Origin: Scilla litardierei
Taxonomy: Eukaryota; Streptophyta; Magnoliopsida; Asparagales; Asparagaceae
Length of the DNA stretch: 64,000 bases
Assembly (NCBI GenBank): GCA_030789695.1
Contig: CM061140.1
Coordinates: 80,290,422 to 80,354,421 of the forward strand
Direction: 5' to 3'
Made by a program: the position numbers and the translations under genes. This document shows, one piece after another, positions 45,366 through 55,639 of this stretch (position 1 is the stretch's first letter; each line of letters begins with the position of its first letter). The notes under the pieces are model-generated. The model did no database searches, was not told the origin of the DNA, and saw only the letters and a list, made by a program, of their open reading frames with translations.

Positions 45366-46493
45366 GTGGCTGACCAGACTGCTGAGATGGATGAGGGGGA
45401 GAATGCAGTTGGGGATAATGAGGAGACGCAGGAGGATGAGGTAAATATGGAGGATGTGGAGGATGAGAAGATAGAGGATGCTGGGTTGATGCCAGCTGAG
45501 CTTAAGTTGGAGTTGGGGGCGACGGTGGAGACGGGGGATCATAATGTGGATGCTCAGACTGCTGGGAGGGTGGAGGAGACGGCTGTGGCCTCGTATTTTG
45601 ATGAGCACGAGGAGATGGATGGCATGCTTAAACAAATTTCTCCCCTGGTTGATGAGATTTCTGATCATTTTTCGGATGAGACAGAGAAGCCTATAGTTAG
45701 GAGGAAGCCTGTTAAGGCTCCACGGTTGCATTCAATTGCGGAGCATACGGCGGCGGCGAAGGAGAAGCCTAAATTGAAGAGGCGGCCTTCGAAGGAAAGT
45801 AGTAGGCATCCGAAACTTCAAATAAAGAAGCCGAAACCTTCGTTTCCCCATGATGATTATGTTTATGATTTGCCTGCCAACTTCCTCATACCATATTATT
45901 TGGATTTTCATCCCGACCTACAATCCCTCATAGTGGGCTACGTAGACATGGTTTCAGATGGAAACTGTGGGTACATGACTGTGGCAGTTCAGTTGGGCTT
46001 GAAAGAATCCGATTGGCTGACTGTCAGAGCTGATTTGCTCCGTGAGATGCGGACATACAGCGTCTTGTACAGGCGTGTTATGGGTGAGGTTTCATATAAT
46101 TATAATTTGAAGGCAGTGAACTATTTTATTACTGATGAACATGCAGGAAAGGATAATTGGTTGTAGATGCTAGACATGGGACATGTCATCGCCTCATGCT
46201 ACAACTGTGTAGTACATTTGATTGCACGTGATATGTGTGTGACATTTTTTCCATTGAGAAGTCCTCCAGTAAACCGAGCCTCCAGACTCCACATAACGTT
46301 GGGTCATGTGAACAGAAATCACTTTGTTATCCTTCAACTTGACCCACCAGGTGACGTCCCTCCGACTTCACTTGTGTGGACAAGATCGCATGACGCTGTG
46401 GCCGATGGATGGCCGGCTGGTTATGAGCAGAGGATGCAGTCATTCATTGTGAGGGTAAAAGGTACGGATATTGCTACCGCTGATGCTTTTTAG
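45366..46493 (+). CDS. FAR1-OTU protein copy B, 3' part (one in-frame stop)
   Basis: Continues the frame of 36399-37520 exactly when the copia element and one GTAAT are removed. It encodes more acidic repeat-like sequence, then a basic Lys/Pro stretch (EKPKLKRRPSKESSRHPK) and an OTU domain with SDGNCGYMT (catalytic Cys region; Arg of the usual CGYR replaced by Met) and NRNHFVIL (His region). TAG at 46164-46166 sits within the OTU fold where copy A has Gln in the aligned WMQMPEM, one C-to-T change. Confidence 0.7.
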
Positions 46494-46639
46494 TATCTGT
46501 AAGATAAAACGTTTATCAATGTAATAAGTTTTTTTGGTATAAAAATGGACCACTTTGTAGGATGAAATTTTATCATGGCTTCCCAAATGTGCAAATGTCA
46601 TCATCGGTATGGATTGATGTTGTGTATCATACCAATTAC

Positions 46640-47650
46640 ACCGAGCGCAACACTGCAGTAATATTTCCCGTTTTGCGCTTTGAGTAATTATGTCTTTACC
46701 TACAAAATTGCTCAACGCGCAGAACTGGCAATATTAGTGCCGGTTTTGCGCTCTGGGTATTTTTAATAACATCAAACTTTGTTCCAAATTGTTATGCGAT
46801 GAGAATGTATCATTGTTAGTGTGTCAAATAGTCCAAGTGAGAGTAGGGTTATTGTATCATATATGTTATTGTCTGACAAAATTGCTTACCACAAACTCCC
46901 ATTGATAAGTTTTGCCCGTTGAGCGCCTTTATTAGCCAATTTGTTAGTGGTTACTACAATTGCTCACCATTCACCACGATCAGAACAAATAATTTTGCCC
47001 GGTTGTGCGCGGTGAGCAATTTTGTTAGTGCGAAAAAAAACTTCCAACTCGTCCACTCAATAAAATTTGCTGATATATCCACATTTATTGTTGCTCGCAC
47101 CGTGCAAAATTTTAATGGTTAACAGAATTGCTCACAGCGCACAACGGCGATATATTGGAACCTTTGGTCTTACTAAGAGACTCCTCGAGTCTGTAGAGCA
47201 GTGTTGGTGAACATACAGAGCAGGGATCGTTAATATACAGCGGATTGCTACCAGCCGGATGTTCTGCTCAATAATGATTAATGCCTGCCTAAGTTTTGCG
47301 CGTTGGGATAAACTGTAGCCACTAAAAAAATAGCCCAACGTGCACAACGGGCAAAATTATGCCCTTAGGCTCGGGCAAAATTACGTGCACAACGAGAAAA
47401 CAACGCGCACAACGGGCTAAATTACGCGCACAACGGGCAAAACAACGCGCACAACGGGCAAAACGGAAAGCCAGGTGTTCGCTTTTTGAGCATATAAAAG
47501 GTAGTTTATAAACAATTGTTAAACGCGCACACACCTAGTAGACGTATGCCCGGTGTGCGCGTTGAGCAAAGTTGCGACGATAGTGCATTTGCTCAACGCG
47601 CCCCGCACGGACTAATTTTGCCCGTTGTGCGCTTTGAGCATATTTGTTGG
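46640..47650. repeat. dispersed motif, cluster 8, including a 21-bp tandem array
   Basis: About nineteen copies downstream of FAR1-OTU copy B, in pairs such as 46709/46742, 46958/47000, 47555/47589 and 47589/47620. At 47383-47466 four copies run head to tail with a 20-21 bp period (ACGCGCACAACGGGC at 47403, 47424 and 47445). Confidence 0.85.
47160..47290 (-). repeat. partial module (M5), promoter-side end only
   Basis: AAGAGACTCCTCGAGTCTGTAGAG and GCTACCAGCCGGATGTTCTGCTCAATAATG match the promoter-side ends of modules M1 and M4 (for example GTTACCAGCCAGATGATGTTCC at 19857). No TATA box is kept. Confidence 0.4.
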
Positions 47651-47659
47651 ATGCTGTAA

Positions 47660-47985
47660 TTTTTGTTTCAACGGTCAATCATTCACATTCCAATTTTCAT
47701 CATACTAAAATTGTGATTCCGCAACATGCCAACAGTCAAACTTCACTTAGAAACTTTACCTAATTGTGATTAAGACCGATACTTATTCATTCTGAAGACA
47801 TTTTATATTAAATCTGATACCTAGTCAATCTGATTCAGAAACTGCATGCAAACCTTTAGATTAACGCTGATACATATTCAAACGGTGACCTTTCCAAAAT
47901 GACCAACCCATTCTAACATACTGAAGTACGTACAGATACAGATCCAAACTGATACATATTCCTTTACTCTTACAAACTGATACAT
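47660..47985. other. spacer, nothing recognised
   Basis: Contains several repeats of the word CTGATACATATTC and ACTGATACATTTG, but no gene or element end. Confidence 0.4.
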
Positions 47986-47989
47986 TTGA

Positions 47990-48430
47990 TTGTCTTTGCA
48001 GATGTTTGCAATGAAGTGGCGCGTGATCTGCGTGCTTCCCCCTTCAACTTCCGCGAGTTCATTGGGCGCCCATCTTCGTTGCGTTTATTAACGTCCTTGG
48101 ATAGTTGGATATGAGTGTCGCGTCGTTGTAACCTGTAGTCAAGTATGTAGCCGTGTCAAACACAACGCCTGGAACGCCAATTCCCCTGTGGCGATGTACT
48201 ACACGGGCAATGCGCTCCACATCTACGTTGCAGTTGCCGAATTTCTGCCCTGATCTGCTCAAGATGATTGTCATACCAGATGTGTGCAATGACGTGGCAC
48301 TTTGTCCTTTGTAGGAGACCTCGTGAATTCGAAAGTCGGCAGACCGTCATTGTAACCTGAAGTCAGGACAAAAGACACCGATTGGAACTCCGTTACCGGA
48401 GACGATGTAAAACAACACAGGGTTGCATAA
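47990..48430 (-). repeat. diverged duplication encoding a GVPxGV-type peptide
   Basis: The segment 48000-48180 (CAGATGTTTGCAATGAAGTGGC) recurs diverged at 48275-48420 (CAGATGTGTGCAATGACGTGGC). On the minus strand the two copies encode GIGVPGVVFDTATYLTTGYN and GNGVPIGVFCPDFRLQ. The family is not recognised. Confidence 0.4.
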
Positions 48431-48599
48431 GAAGTTGTGTTTGGGAGTGTAAGAGATCGGAAAGGATAGGATGGAGTGTCTGTGCGTCAAAGATGATGTA
48501 TAGTGAAACGATGAAGGGTTTGATGGAGGAGATGGAGTGTATAAAGAGGAGATGGAGATGGATATGGAGTGTATAGCAAGACACGCAAAACAAATACAT

Positions 48600-49060
48600 A
48601 GCCACAATTCATAATAGGAGGGAATACCAATCTTACATGGTACAACACCCAGCAGCTTTCATGAAACATGTGAGACAGCATAGCCAATATCACCCCAAAA
48701 GAATATGGTATGATCATCATACACATTTTTCAAAGTGCTGATTGGGAAAAATTTTCTCAACGCAGTTGCAACACCCCCCAGCATTGTCGGGGATGCTTGA
48801 TTATAAATGGACGATAGCCCTTCGTTGCATAAGTTTCCAACATGAACCATTTACCTTTACGTGAAAAGAGTACTGGATGAATGCTATCGTCCATATCTAT
48901 ATCAAGCATGCACGAACAGTTGAAGGACTTATTGTTTCCATACGGAGGTTGTGTGGGCAAATAAAGAAGATGATAGAAGAAAGTAGACGAAGTTTAGAGA
49001 AGATGAGTGCTCGTTGTCCGCCATTTATAGGGGAAATTGGACCAATCATAATGAAGCGTA
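48600..49060 (-). pseudogene. unidentified minus-strand gene remnant with TATA box (module M6)
   Basis: A CTATAAATGGCGG box on the minus strand (about 49020-49030), preceded by a CCAAT-like ATTGGTCC, heads a frame with CMLDIDMDDSIHPVLFSRKG and, in another frame, NVYDDHTIFFWGDIGYAVS. Two frames are needed, so it is either spliced or broken. The promoter resembles those of modules M1-M4. No function assigned. Confidence 0.35.
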
Positions 49061-49150
49061 TAAAAAGTCCGTGATCCTACAATAATGCAATGGATATCGA
49101 GAATCAACATTTAGAGCATCTCCAAAGGGGCTCCCTAAATTATTTTAGAA

Positions 49151-49595
49151 CTAGGCATAACCCGTGCCCGCGGGCACGGTTCATTTAAGATTTTCCCTTG
49201 CGAAATCTTTGTTCCCCGAATTTTTTTTCAAAGCCAAAATTTAAAAGAAAAAAAAATTAACTTACAATATTTAGCGACACAGGCGCCTTCGGCGTGGGTG
49301 CCTTCGGTGCGGAACAACAAATTCAGCGCATGCGCCTTCGACACAGAACACCAAATTCGACGTGGGTGCCTTTGGCGCAGAACAACAAATTCGACGTAAA
49401 ACAACAATTTCGACGCATGTGCCTTAGGCGTGAACAACAAATCAGCGTTAAAAAATGGCACGGGCGCATTCGACGCGGAATAACAAATTCAGCGCATGCG
49501 CCTTCGACACAGAACACCAAATTCGACGTAGGTGCCTTCGACGCAGAACAACAAACTCGACGTAAAACAACAATTTCAGAGCGGGTGCCTGACGT
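49151..49595 (-). mobile_element. Helitron-like element (3' end at 49151), right end unclear
   Basis: On the minus strand the perfect hairpin CCGTGCCCGCGGGCACGG is followed by GTTATGC and CTAG, then host T. This is the Helitron 3' signature. Inside are repeated GCGCCTTCGGCG/CAACAAATTC words, partly in tandem (two similar blocks at about 49316-49400 and 49485-49570), resembling the element at 20849. The 5' end is not visible; it may be truncated by the following retroelement. Confidence 0.55.
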
Positions 49596-49739
49596 GCATT
49601 TATATTTCATATATTCATGCACGTTTTCTTTTGTGTTTCTTCGTATTTTCCGCCGTCTTTTATTCGTTCTCTCGTATTTTCTCCTTTTCTTTCACTTTTC
49701 TTTGTTTCTCCATGTTTGCAGGAGATTGCCCGTGTAGGG

Positions 49740-51180
49740 GACGTTTAACGACGATATCTCAAGTCCCCGGAGCAACGGGTGGAGTCACACGTGATCCAGG
49801 GGGTCAAACGACGAAGATTACATCTTTCAGCCCCTCACCCGGTCGGTTGGTCATCTCCAACCGATCGGGTGATGCACGTGTGCACCACCCGGTCTCAGCC
49901 GGAGCTCAAGTGGAAGTCACCCGACCGGTTCACAGGCTGGTTCAACGGGGGCCAACTCTCTGTCTTCTCGAGCCAAATTCCAACCGATCGGGTGGCTCTC
50001 ACCCGATCGGTTCATCTGTAGCTGATGCTGAGGAGTCGAGACACGGGCACCCAACCGATCCCTTCACCCGATGGCGCCAAGGTCCAACCGGTCACTCCAA
50101 GAACTCAACCGACCGGTTCATATGACCGGGTGAAAGTCCGCCGTTTTCTGTTTATTATCTGTAACGGATCACCCGATCGGTTGACTTATCAACCGATCGG
50201 GTGATACGAGATCCTATAAATAAGACCCCTAGGGTTCCAGAAACGGGGGAGCTGTTAGTTTTTACTATTTTCTCCTATTGTGACGGCTGTAATTACTTTT
50301 CTACTGTAAGTTTTCGGATCTTTCTTAAACTTTAGTATTATCTTAATTGCTCTACTACCTTCGCATTCCAATCGTCTGATTATGATTTCAACGGTTCATT
50401 TTTGTTTAGATCGCTTTTTAATGAATATTTGTGAGTAGTTCTCAAATCTGGGATTTTGGCGGAAACCCCTTCGGGGGCTCTTCCCGATGCATCCATAGGG
50501 TTAGGAAATCGATAGGGATTAGGAATCTAACGGTTACGCGGGGTGTTTCATTGTCATCGACGGGAAAAAAACCGCCTTTGACCGTTGGGCCAAGGGGGAA
50601 TAAACTTGGCAGTTGACTCCCTAGCCATAGCTCATGCCCTTATCGTAGACGCCGAATCCTAGCGTGCAGGAGCGGCATGATGAGACGTTGGGAGTTATCG
50701 TTGTGAGCTTAGTGCTCCCAGAATCGATCAGTGTTAATGGACACGGGAGTGCCCACTGATCAAATCCGGGAAGTCCGGTGTATCATCCTGGGCACCGACC
50801 GGAATATCGGGCCCATGGGATGCCGGTACCACTTTCAGAGGCAACGTCTCACCATTAGACCCTAATTCCGATCGCTATCCTACCCGTAGGCCGTATCGGT
50901 GAGAGTCGCTCGTTGGAGTGGAAACCAAAGTCCCGGGTTTATTTTCTTATTGTTCATACCTTGCATTCCTTTCCGTGACAACCCACCAACAGATTTGGGC
51001 TAGCTCGCCCACGGGGTGATTTTGGTCCTCCTTGACACAAGCACATCCTAGCCTCCCTGTGTTCGACCCCCAAGCCACACTACAACACTGTGCACTTGCG
51101 GTTACAAATATCTAAACCCCCACGCGGGTCCCCTGGCCATTCGCGGCATAGCGAACCGGGGGCACACATGCGTGACGTCA
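49740..51180 (+). repeat. 5' LTR region of Athila-like gypsy element A (left end uncertain)
   Basis: The right end is set at GTGACGTCA (51180) by the primer site that follows. A TATA box (CCTATAAATAAGACC) is at about 50213. Upstream of it, 49838-50212 contains many copies of the palindrome-like word AACCGATCGGGTG or CACCCGATCGGTTG. The left end is a guess; no TG start could be confirmed because the 3' LTR lies outside the window. Confidence 0.45.
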
Positions 51181-51186
51181 AGTTTA

Positions 51187-51204
51187 TGGCGCCGTTGCCG
51201 GGGA
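51187..51204 (+). other. primer binding site of gypsy element A
   Basis: TGGCGCCGTTGCCGGGGA, the site characteristic of plant Athila/Tat-type gypsy elements, six bases after the presumed LTR end. Confidence 0.85.
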
Positions 51205-51372
51205 GGCAACATGCTTGTTATTTTAGGATCTCTTGAAACCTAGTGTCTAGCTCTTATCCCTACCTCGCGATAATTTTCGCATTCTTCTTTTTCCTTTTTA
51301 TTTTCTTCTTTTTATTTCTTATCTTATCTGTTTCTTTCCCACTTGTCGCTTCACGGGTGTTTGTTGTTTTTC

Positions 51373-54114
51373 ATGCGCAGGAGTTCAAGAAGTCTCGACG
51401 ACTTGATCCCCGTTGATCCAGAGATTAACGCCACCCTTAGGCGCTTGGCCGCTGAGAAGCGAAGAAGAGAGGACCCCGAATCCATGGAGGAGAACACCCC
51501 GCCTCGCAAGTCCCTATTGGAGTACTCGATGCCATCTATCGAGTCCACTTCCGCCATCCGTCCTCCAGCTATTACGGCCCAAAGCTTTGAGCTAAAGCCG
51601 TCTTTGGTGACATGGATCCAGCAGGACCAGTTTTTGGGTGCACCCATGGAGAGCCCGATCGAGCATCTAGACTCCTTCTTGGAGAAATGTGACACCTTCC
51701 GGATTAATGGTGTCACGACTGAGGCGATCCGTTTGAAGCTGTTCCCCTTCTCGTTGCGAGACAAAGCCAAGCAATGGCTTAGGGGGAAGGACCCCAACAC
51801 TTTTAATACCTGGGAGAAGCTCTCCAACGCTTTTCTGACGAAGTTCTTTCCTCCGGGGAAGACCATGAAGTTGAGGAGTGAGATCTCCTCCTTCTCCCAG
51901 GCCAGCCACGAGTCCTTGCATGAAGCTTGGACGAGATACAAGGAGATGCAGAGAAGATGCCCTCACCATGAGCTTCCGAAGTGGCAGATTATTAATCTGT
52001 TCTACAATGGGCTGAGGGATGACCTAAAATCTTCTATGGACGCCGCGGCTGGAGGTTCCTTCATGTCAAGGAGCGAGGAAGATGCCAAACATATTCTGGA
52101 AAATATGGCATCCAACAATGAGCGGTGGTGTGACGAGAGAGCCACACCCAGGTTTGGGGGTATACACAGAGTCGAGGACGTCGACAAACTTTCAAGCAAG
52201 TTCGACTTGCTTTCGACCCAGATCTCTGCACTAATGGTAGGAGCCGGTGGGGCCAGTGCACAACAGATTGCAGCGGTAGAATCTGAAATTTTTGGGGAAT
52301 TCGACGGTGGTGACGTCTCACCACCGTTGGATCAGGCGAGCACACTATTTTACAACCCCACGGGAAATGCGCCGTATCCACCAAGAACCAATTCCAACCC
52401 GGCCTACTCTCCAAATAACCGGAACCACCCTAACTTTGGTTACCGGGCACCATTCCAGCCCTCGCCGCCTCAGCAGCCGCAGCAACAAACATATCAGCCG
52501 ACTAGGCCACAGCAGAGTCAGTTTCAGCAACAACAATATCAGCAGCAGTCTCAGCAATAATATTACGCCCCCAGGAATCAGCAGCCAATCCAGCAGCAGC
52601 AGCAGTATGGCCAACAGTGGGCCGTCTCTCCGGATGAGTCTCTCTTGACTCAATATATAACCAACCAGGAGAAGATCAATCAAAAGCTGAAAATGGGTCA
52701 GCGGGCCCTCACGGACCAAGTAACCCAGCTGGGGTTACAAGTGGCGAACCTTTCAAGGTCACAAAACCAATTGCCGCCACAACCTGAGGTGAACCCGAGG
52801 GGAGCAACCCAAACGTCGGCACTCGTGCACGAGCACGCAAATGTGTTCGCTATCGTTCTGAGAAGCAGGACACAAATCCCTACTAGAGTGCCCCCTAACA
52901 GACCGGAAGCACCGTTGGTCATCGAGCGACCGATCGAAAAATCAAACAACGCCGGTGCTTCGTCATCAAATCCTACGACTCCAGAGGGAGTCTCTGAAGA
53001 AGAGAAGAAGAAGAACGAGGAAGGGAGCCGGAAAGTGTTCAAACCCGTTGTGCCTTTTCCACAATGGTTAGCTCAGGCCAAAATCGACGAGAAATATGGC
53101 AAGTTCTTCGCCATGGTCAAGGACCTGAGCTTGCAAATCCCCTTCCTGGAAGCAATCGAAACAATCCCCTCCTATGCGAAATTCCTGAAGAATTTGGTGA
53201 TGAGAGGGTCTAGAAAGGAGAAGGTAGTGTTGACGGCAGAGTGTAGCGCTCTCATCCAGAGGGCAAATCCGCCGAAACTTAAAGACCCGGGGAGCTTCTC
53301 AATCCCTTGCATGATCGGGGCAGTAAAGATTCATCGTGCACTCGTCGATCTCAGAGCGAGTGTCAGTTTGATGCCCTTATCGATGTATAAGAGGATAGGA
53401 ATGGGTGATCTGGAGCCCACCGGTATGACCCTACAACTTGCTGACCGGTCGGTCAAATATCCGGTGGGGATTGTGGATGACCTCCCCGTCAATGTAAAAG
53501 GGGTGCATGTGCCAGTGGACTTCGTTGTCATGGACATGCCTGAAGACGCACACACCCCCATCATCCTGGGACGGCCTTTCATGGCCACTGCTGGCGTTTT
53601 GATTGATGAGAAGAACGGAAAACTTTCGCTAAACGTCAGTGGAGAAAAGGTTGAATTTGATCTGGGGTTGTCCATGAAGTACCCCGATCCCCCAGATGAC
53701 CCTCGGTGTAATTTGCTGGAGGTGGAAGAAGACAAAGCTGTTGAAGAGAGCTCCTGGGAGATTCTCTTAAGAAATCCCCCCGATAACTTGGGGGATTCAG
53801 AAGACCAAGACGGCCCCAAGAACAATGATGCTACTGGGAAAGCAAGTGCAGCACGTACGACCCCTCCCGGGTTCCCCAAGGCTCCTCCTGCAAGGAGAAC
53901 GGGGAAAGAACCCATGGACCTCACCAAAGACGAGGTCCGGATCCTAAAGAAGATGGCGGTAAGCGCCAATACGAAAGAGAAGCCCCCGGATCCCAAAAAC
54001 AAGGAGAGGGTAGTCGAGCAAATCTTTCTCCAGCCACTGACTACTCCAAAGGCCTTAAGCTCTGATGAAGAAGAGATGCCGAACTTCGGGCATCACCCGT
54101 ATCAACCACCGTGA
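51373..54114 (+). CDS. Athila-like gag-protease protein, one in-frame stop, no RT/integrase
   Basis: ATG at 51373 (MRRSSRSLDDLIPVDPEINA). The gag domain includes RCPHHELPKWQIINLFYNGL, typical of Athila-type gag. A Gln-rich region follows, where TAA at 52558-52560 interrupts a Gln run (one change from CAA). Then comes a protease-like domain with ALVDLRASVSLMPLSM and IILGRPFM; the family usually has Asp-Leu/Ser-Gly-Ala, so Arg replaces Gly beside the active site. The frame ends at 54114 with no reverse transcriptase, RNase H or integrase; downstream spacer typical of Athila follows at once, so pol has been lost and the copy is non-autonomous. Confidence 0.85.
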
Positions 54115-54117
54115 ACA

Positions 54118-54185
54118 TCACTTGCGGGCGTCGAGCCAACGACGTTAAACAAGTGCGCTTCATGGGAGGCAACCCATGCTCTAAA
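54118..54185 (+). other. conserved post-pol spacer of Athila-type elements
   Basis: GTCGAGCCAACGACGTTAAA and TCATGGGAGGCAACCCATGC resemble the conserved spacer found after pol in Athila/Tat elements. Its position directly after the protease marks the missing pol. Confidence 0.5.
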
Positions 54186-54294
54186 CTTTTGCCCAACTTT
54201 TTAGTGTTATTTTTTACTTTATTTTATCTATTTTTATAAATAAAATCAGCCGCAAGAACATCCGTTCAGGGACTTAGACAATCTGTTGGTTTTT

Positions 54295-54670
54295 GCAGGA
54301 AACAAAGCCCCAACCGATCGGTTGATAACTCAACCGATCGGTTGGGATGTATCAGATACAAGCCGCAACTGTCCCCAAATGAACCGATCGGTTGAAGAAT
54401 GGAGAGACCGTATGACAGACCGGGTGATCTGGGGAGGATTCTCGGGAAATTTTTGGGAACAATCAACCGATCGGTTGAGGCGACCGGGTGAGCAACCCTC
54501 AATTCTCGGGAAAATGAGTGGAGCGGCCAATCGATCGGTTGACAAATCAACCGACCGGTTCACCTATAGCACTTCTTCGGCAAGAATTTTTGACCTAACA
54601 GTCAACCGATCGGGTGACAAGTCACCCGATCGGTTCGACTTAAAACCCTATAAATACCCCCGACCACCCG
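54295..54670 (+). promoter_or_regulatory. internal palindrome cluster and TATA box in gypsy element A
   Basis: About ten copies of CAACCGATCGGTTG and variants, followed by CCCTATAAATACCCC at about 54644-54658. This repeats the arrangement of the LTR promoter (palindromes then TATA) although the rest of the sequence differs. It lies about 380 bp upstream of the env-like frame. Confidence 0.5.
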
Positions 54671-55042
54671 TTCGTTCCGTGCTCGCCATTTTCGAATCCC
54701 AACCTGACGTTTGGCCTCCTCTTGTTGCACCGGACTGTGATCTTCCCCAAAATCAACCCCAATCGACCTCCCCCCATTTCCCTATCCATCCCACCATCGA
54801 TTTCTCTCCATTCTCCTAAATTTCGAAACTTACTGAAGAAATCGCCGCGGCTTCACAACGTGCTCCTATCGAGTAGCATCGGGGCGTCTACGAGCAACGA
54901 TCTTCATCTCATTTGGGTAAACTCGCTCCTTAGCTCAATTTTAATTTTGCCTCAAATATTCCATTTGCTCGTTGGTCGTGTTTCGAGTTTGTGTTGATTC
55001 ATTGTATTTTGCATACTCACGCACACACACGACACCCGCACA

Positions 55043-55443
55043 ATGCCTCCCCGCCATGTTAAGCCCACCGACACCAGCTCTTCCAACCCTAGGCCCACCC
55101 GTCGTGCTCGTCGCACACGACCCCCCGCCCAACCCACCACCTCCAATCCATCTACCACCCCACACACCGCTCCCCCGCCTTACATTTACGATCCCAACTA
55201 TGGGATGCAATTCCGAGACGACGATGAGGCCAACCGATTCACAGCCATGATCCTCCTAGCTAGACAGAGCGGTCGGGTAACCCAGGAGTCCGTCAACTGA
55301 GACCTCCCCTTCCTTCAAGGCTTCATCCGCCACATCCGTGAAGACCCACCCGATTCCACCGAGCTCCGCATTCCACCCCCCACGACTCCTGGACCCCAGC
55401 ACAGGCCTCCATCACCACCCCCAGAGGGTGGTGCCCCCGCATG
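55043..55443 (+). CDS. second (env-position) ORF of gypsy element A, truncated
   Basis: ATG at 55043 (MPPRHVKPTDTSSSNPRPTR), a basic Pro/Arg-rich start, then YDPNYGMQFRDDDEANRF. TGA at 55278-55280 interrupts the frame (one change from CGA), which then continues to 55443. In Athila-type elements a separate ORF of unknown or env-like role occupies this place. No transmembrane segment is visible in what remains. The rest is cut off by element B at 55640. Confidence 0.45.
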
Positions 55444-55639
55444 ATTTCTCCCATCCCGCCTTTGATCCCCCCTACGTTTGTGCCCATCTGTCTTTGCGGG
55501 GCCCTGCTTTATATCTGTCAGGGGGTGACCCATTCACGAGTCGCATCACTTCCTTTTTACTTTTCTTAATTTCACCTTGTTCGTTTTTGACTCCCCCTTG
55601 CATATCTTTGCATTTCACGATCACATTTTATTCGCTAGC

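Noticed and set aside
5591..46166. U-to-C RNA editing repairing the stops in the FAR1-type genes
   Set aside because: Such editing is known in organelles of some ferns and hornworts, not in nuclear transcripts of flowering plants; transposons beside them show the same stops.
3510..47650. Treating the dispersed motif as a proven FHY3/FAR1 binding site
   Set aside because: The published core is CACGCGC; the motif here has AACGCGC and GCGCGCAC, close but not identical, so binding is only a hypothesis.
54290..54670. 3' LTR of gypsy element A
   Set aside because: It shares only the palindromic words and a TATA box with the 5' LTR; sequence on both sides of the TATA box differs, and an ORF typical of the element interior follows.
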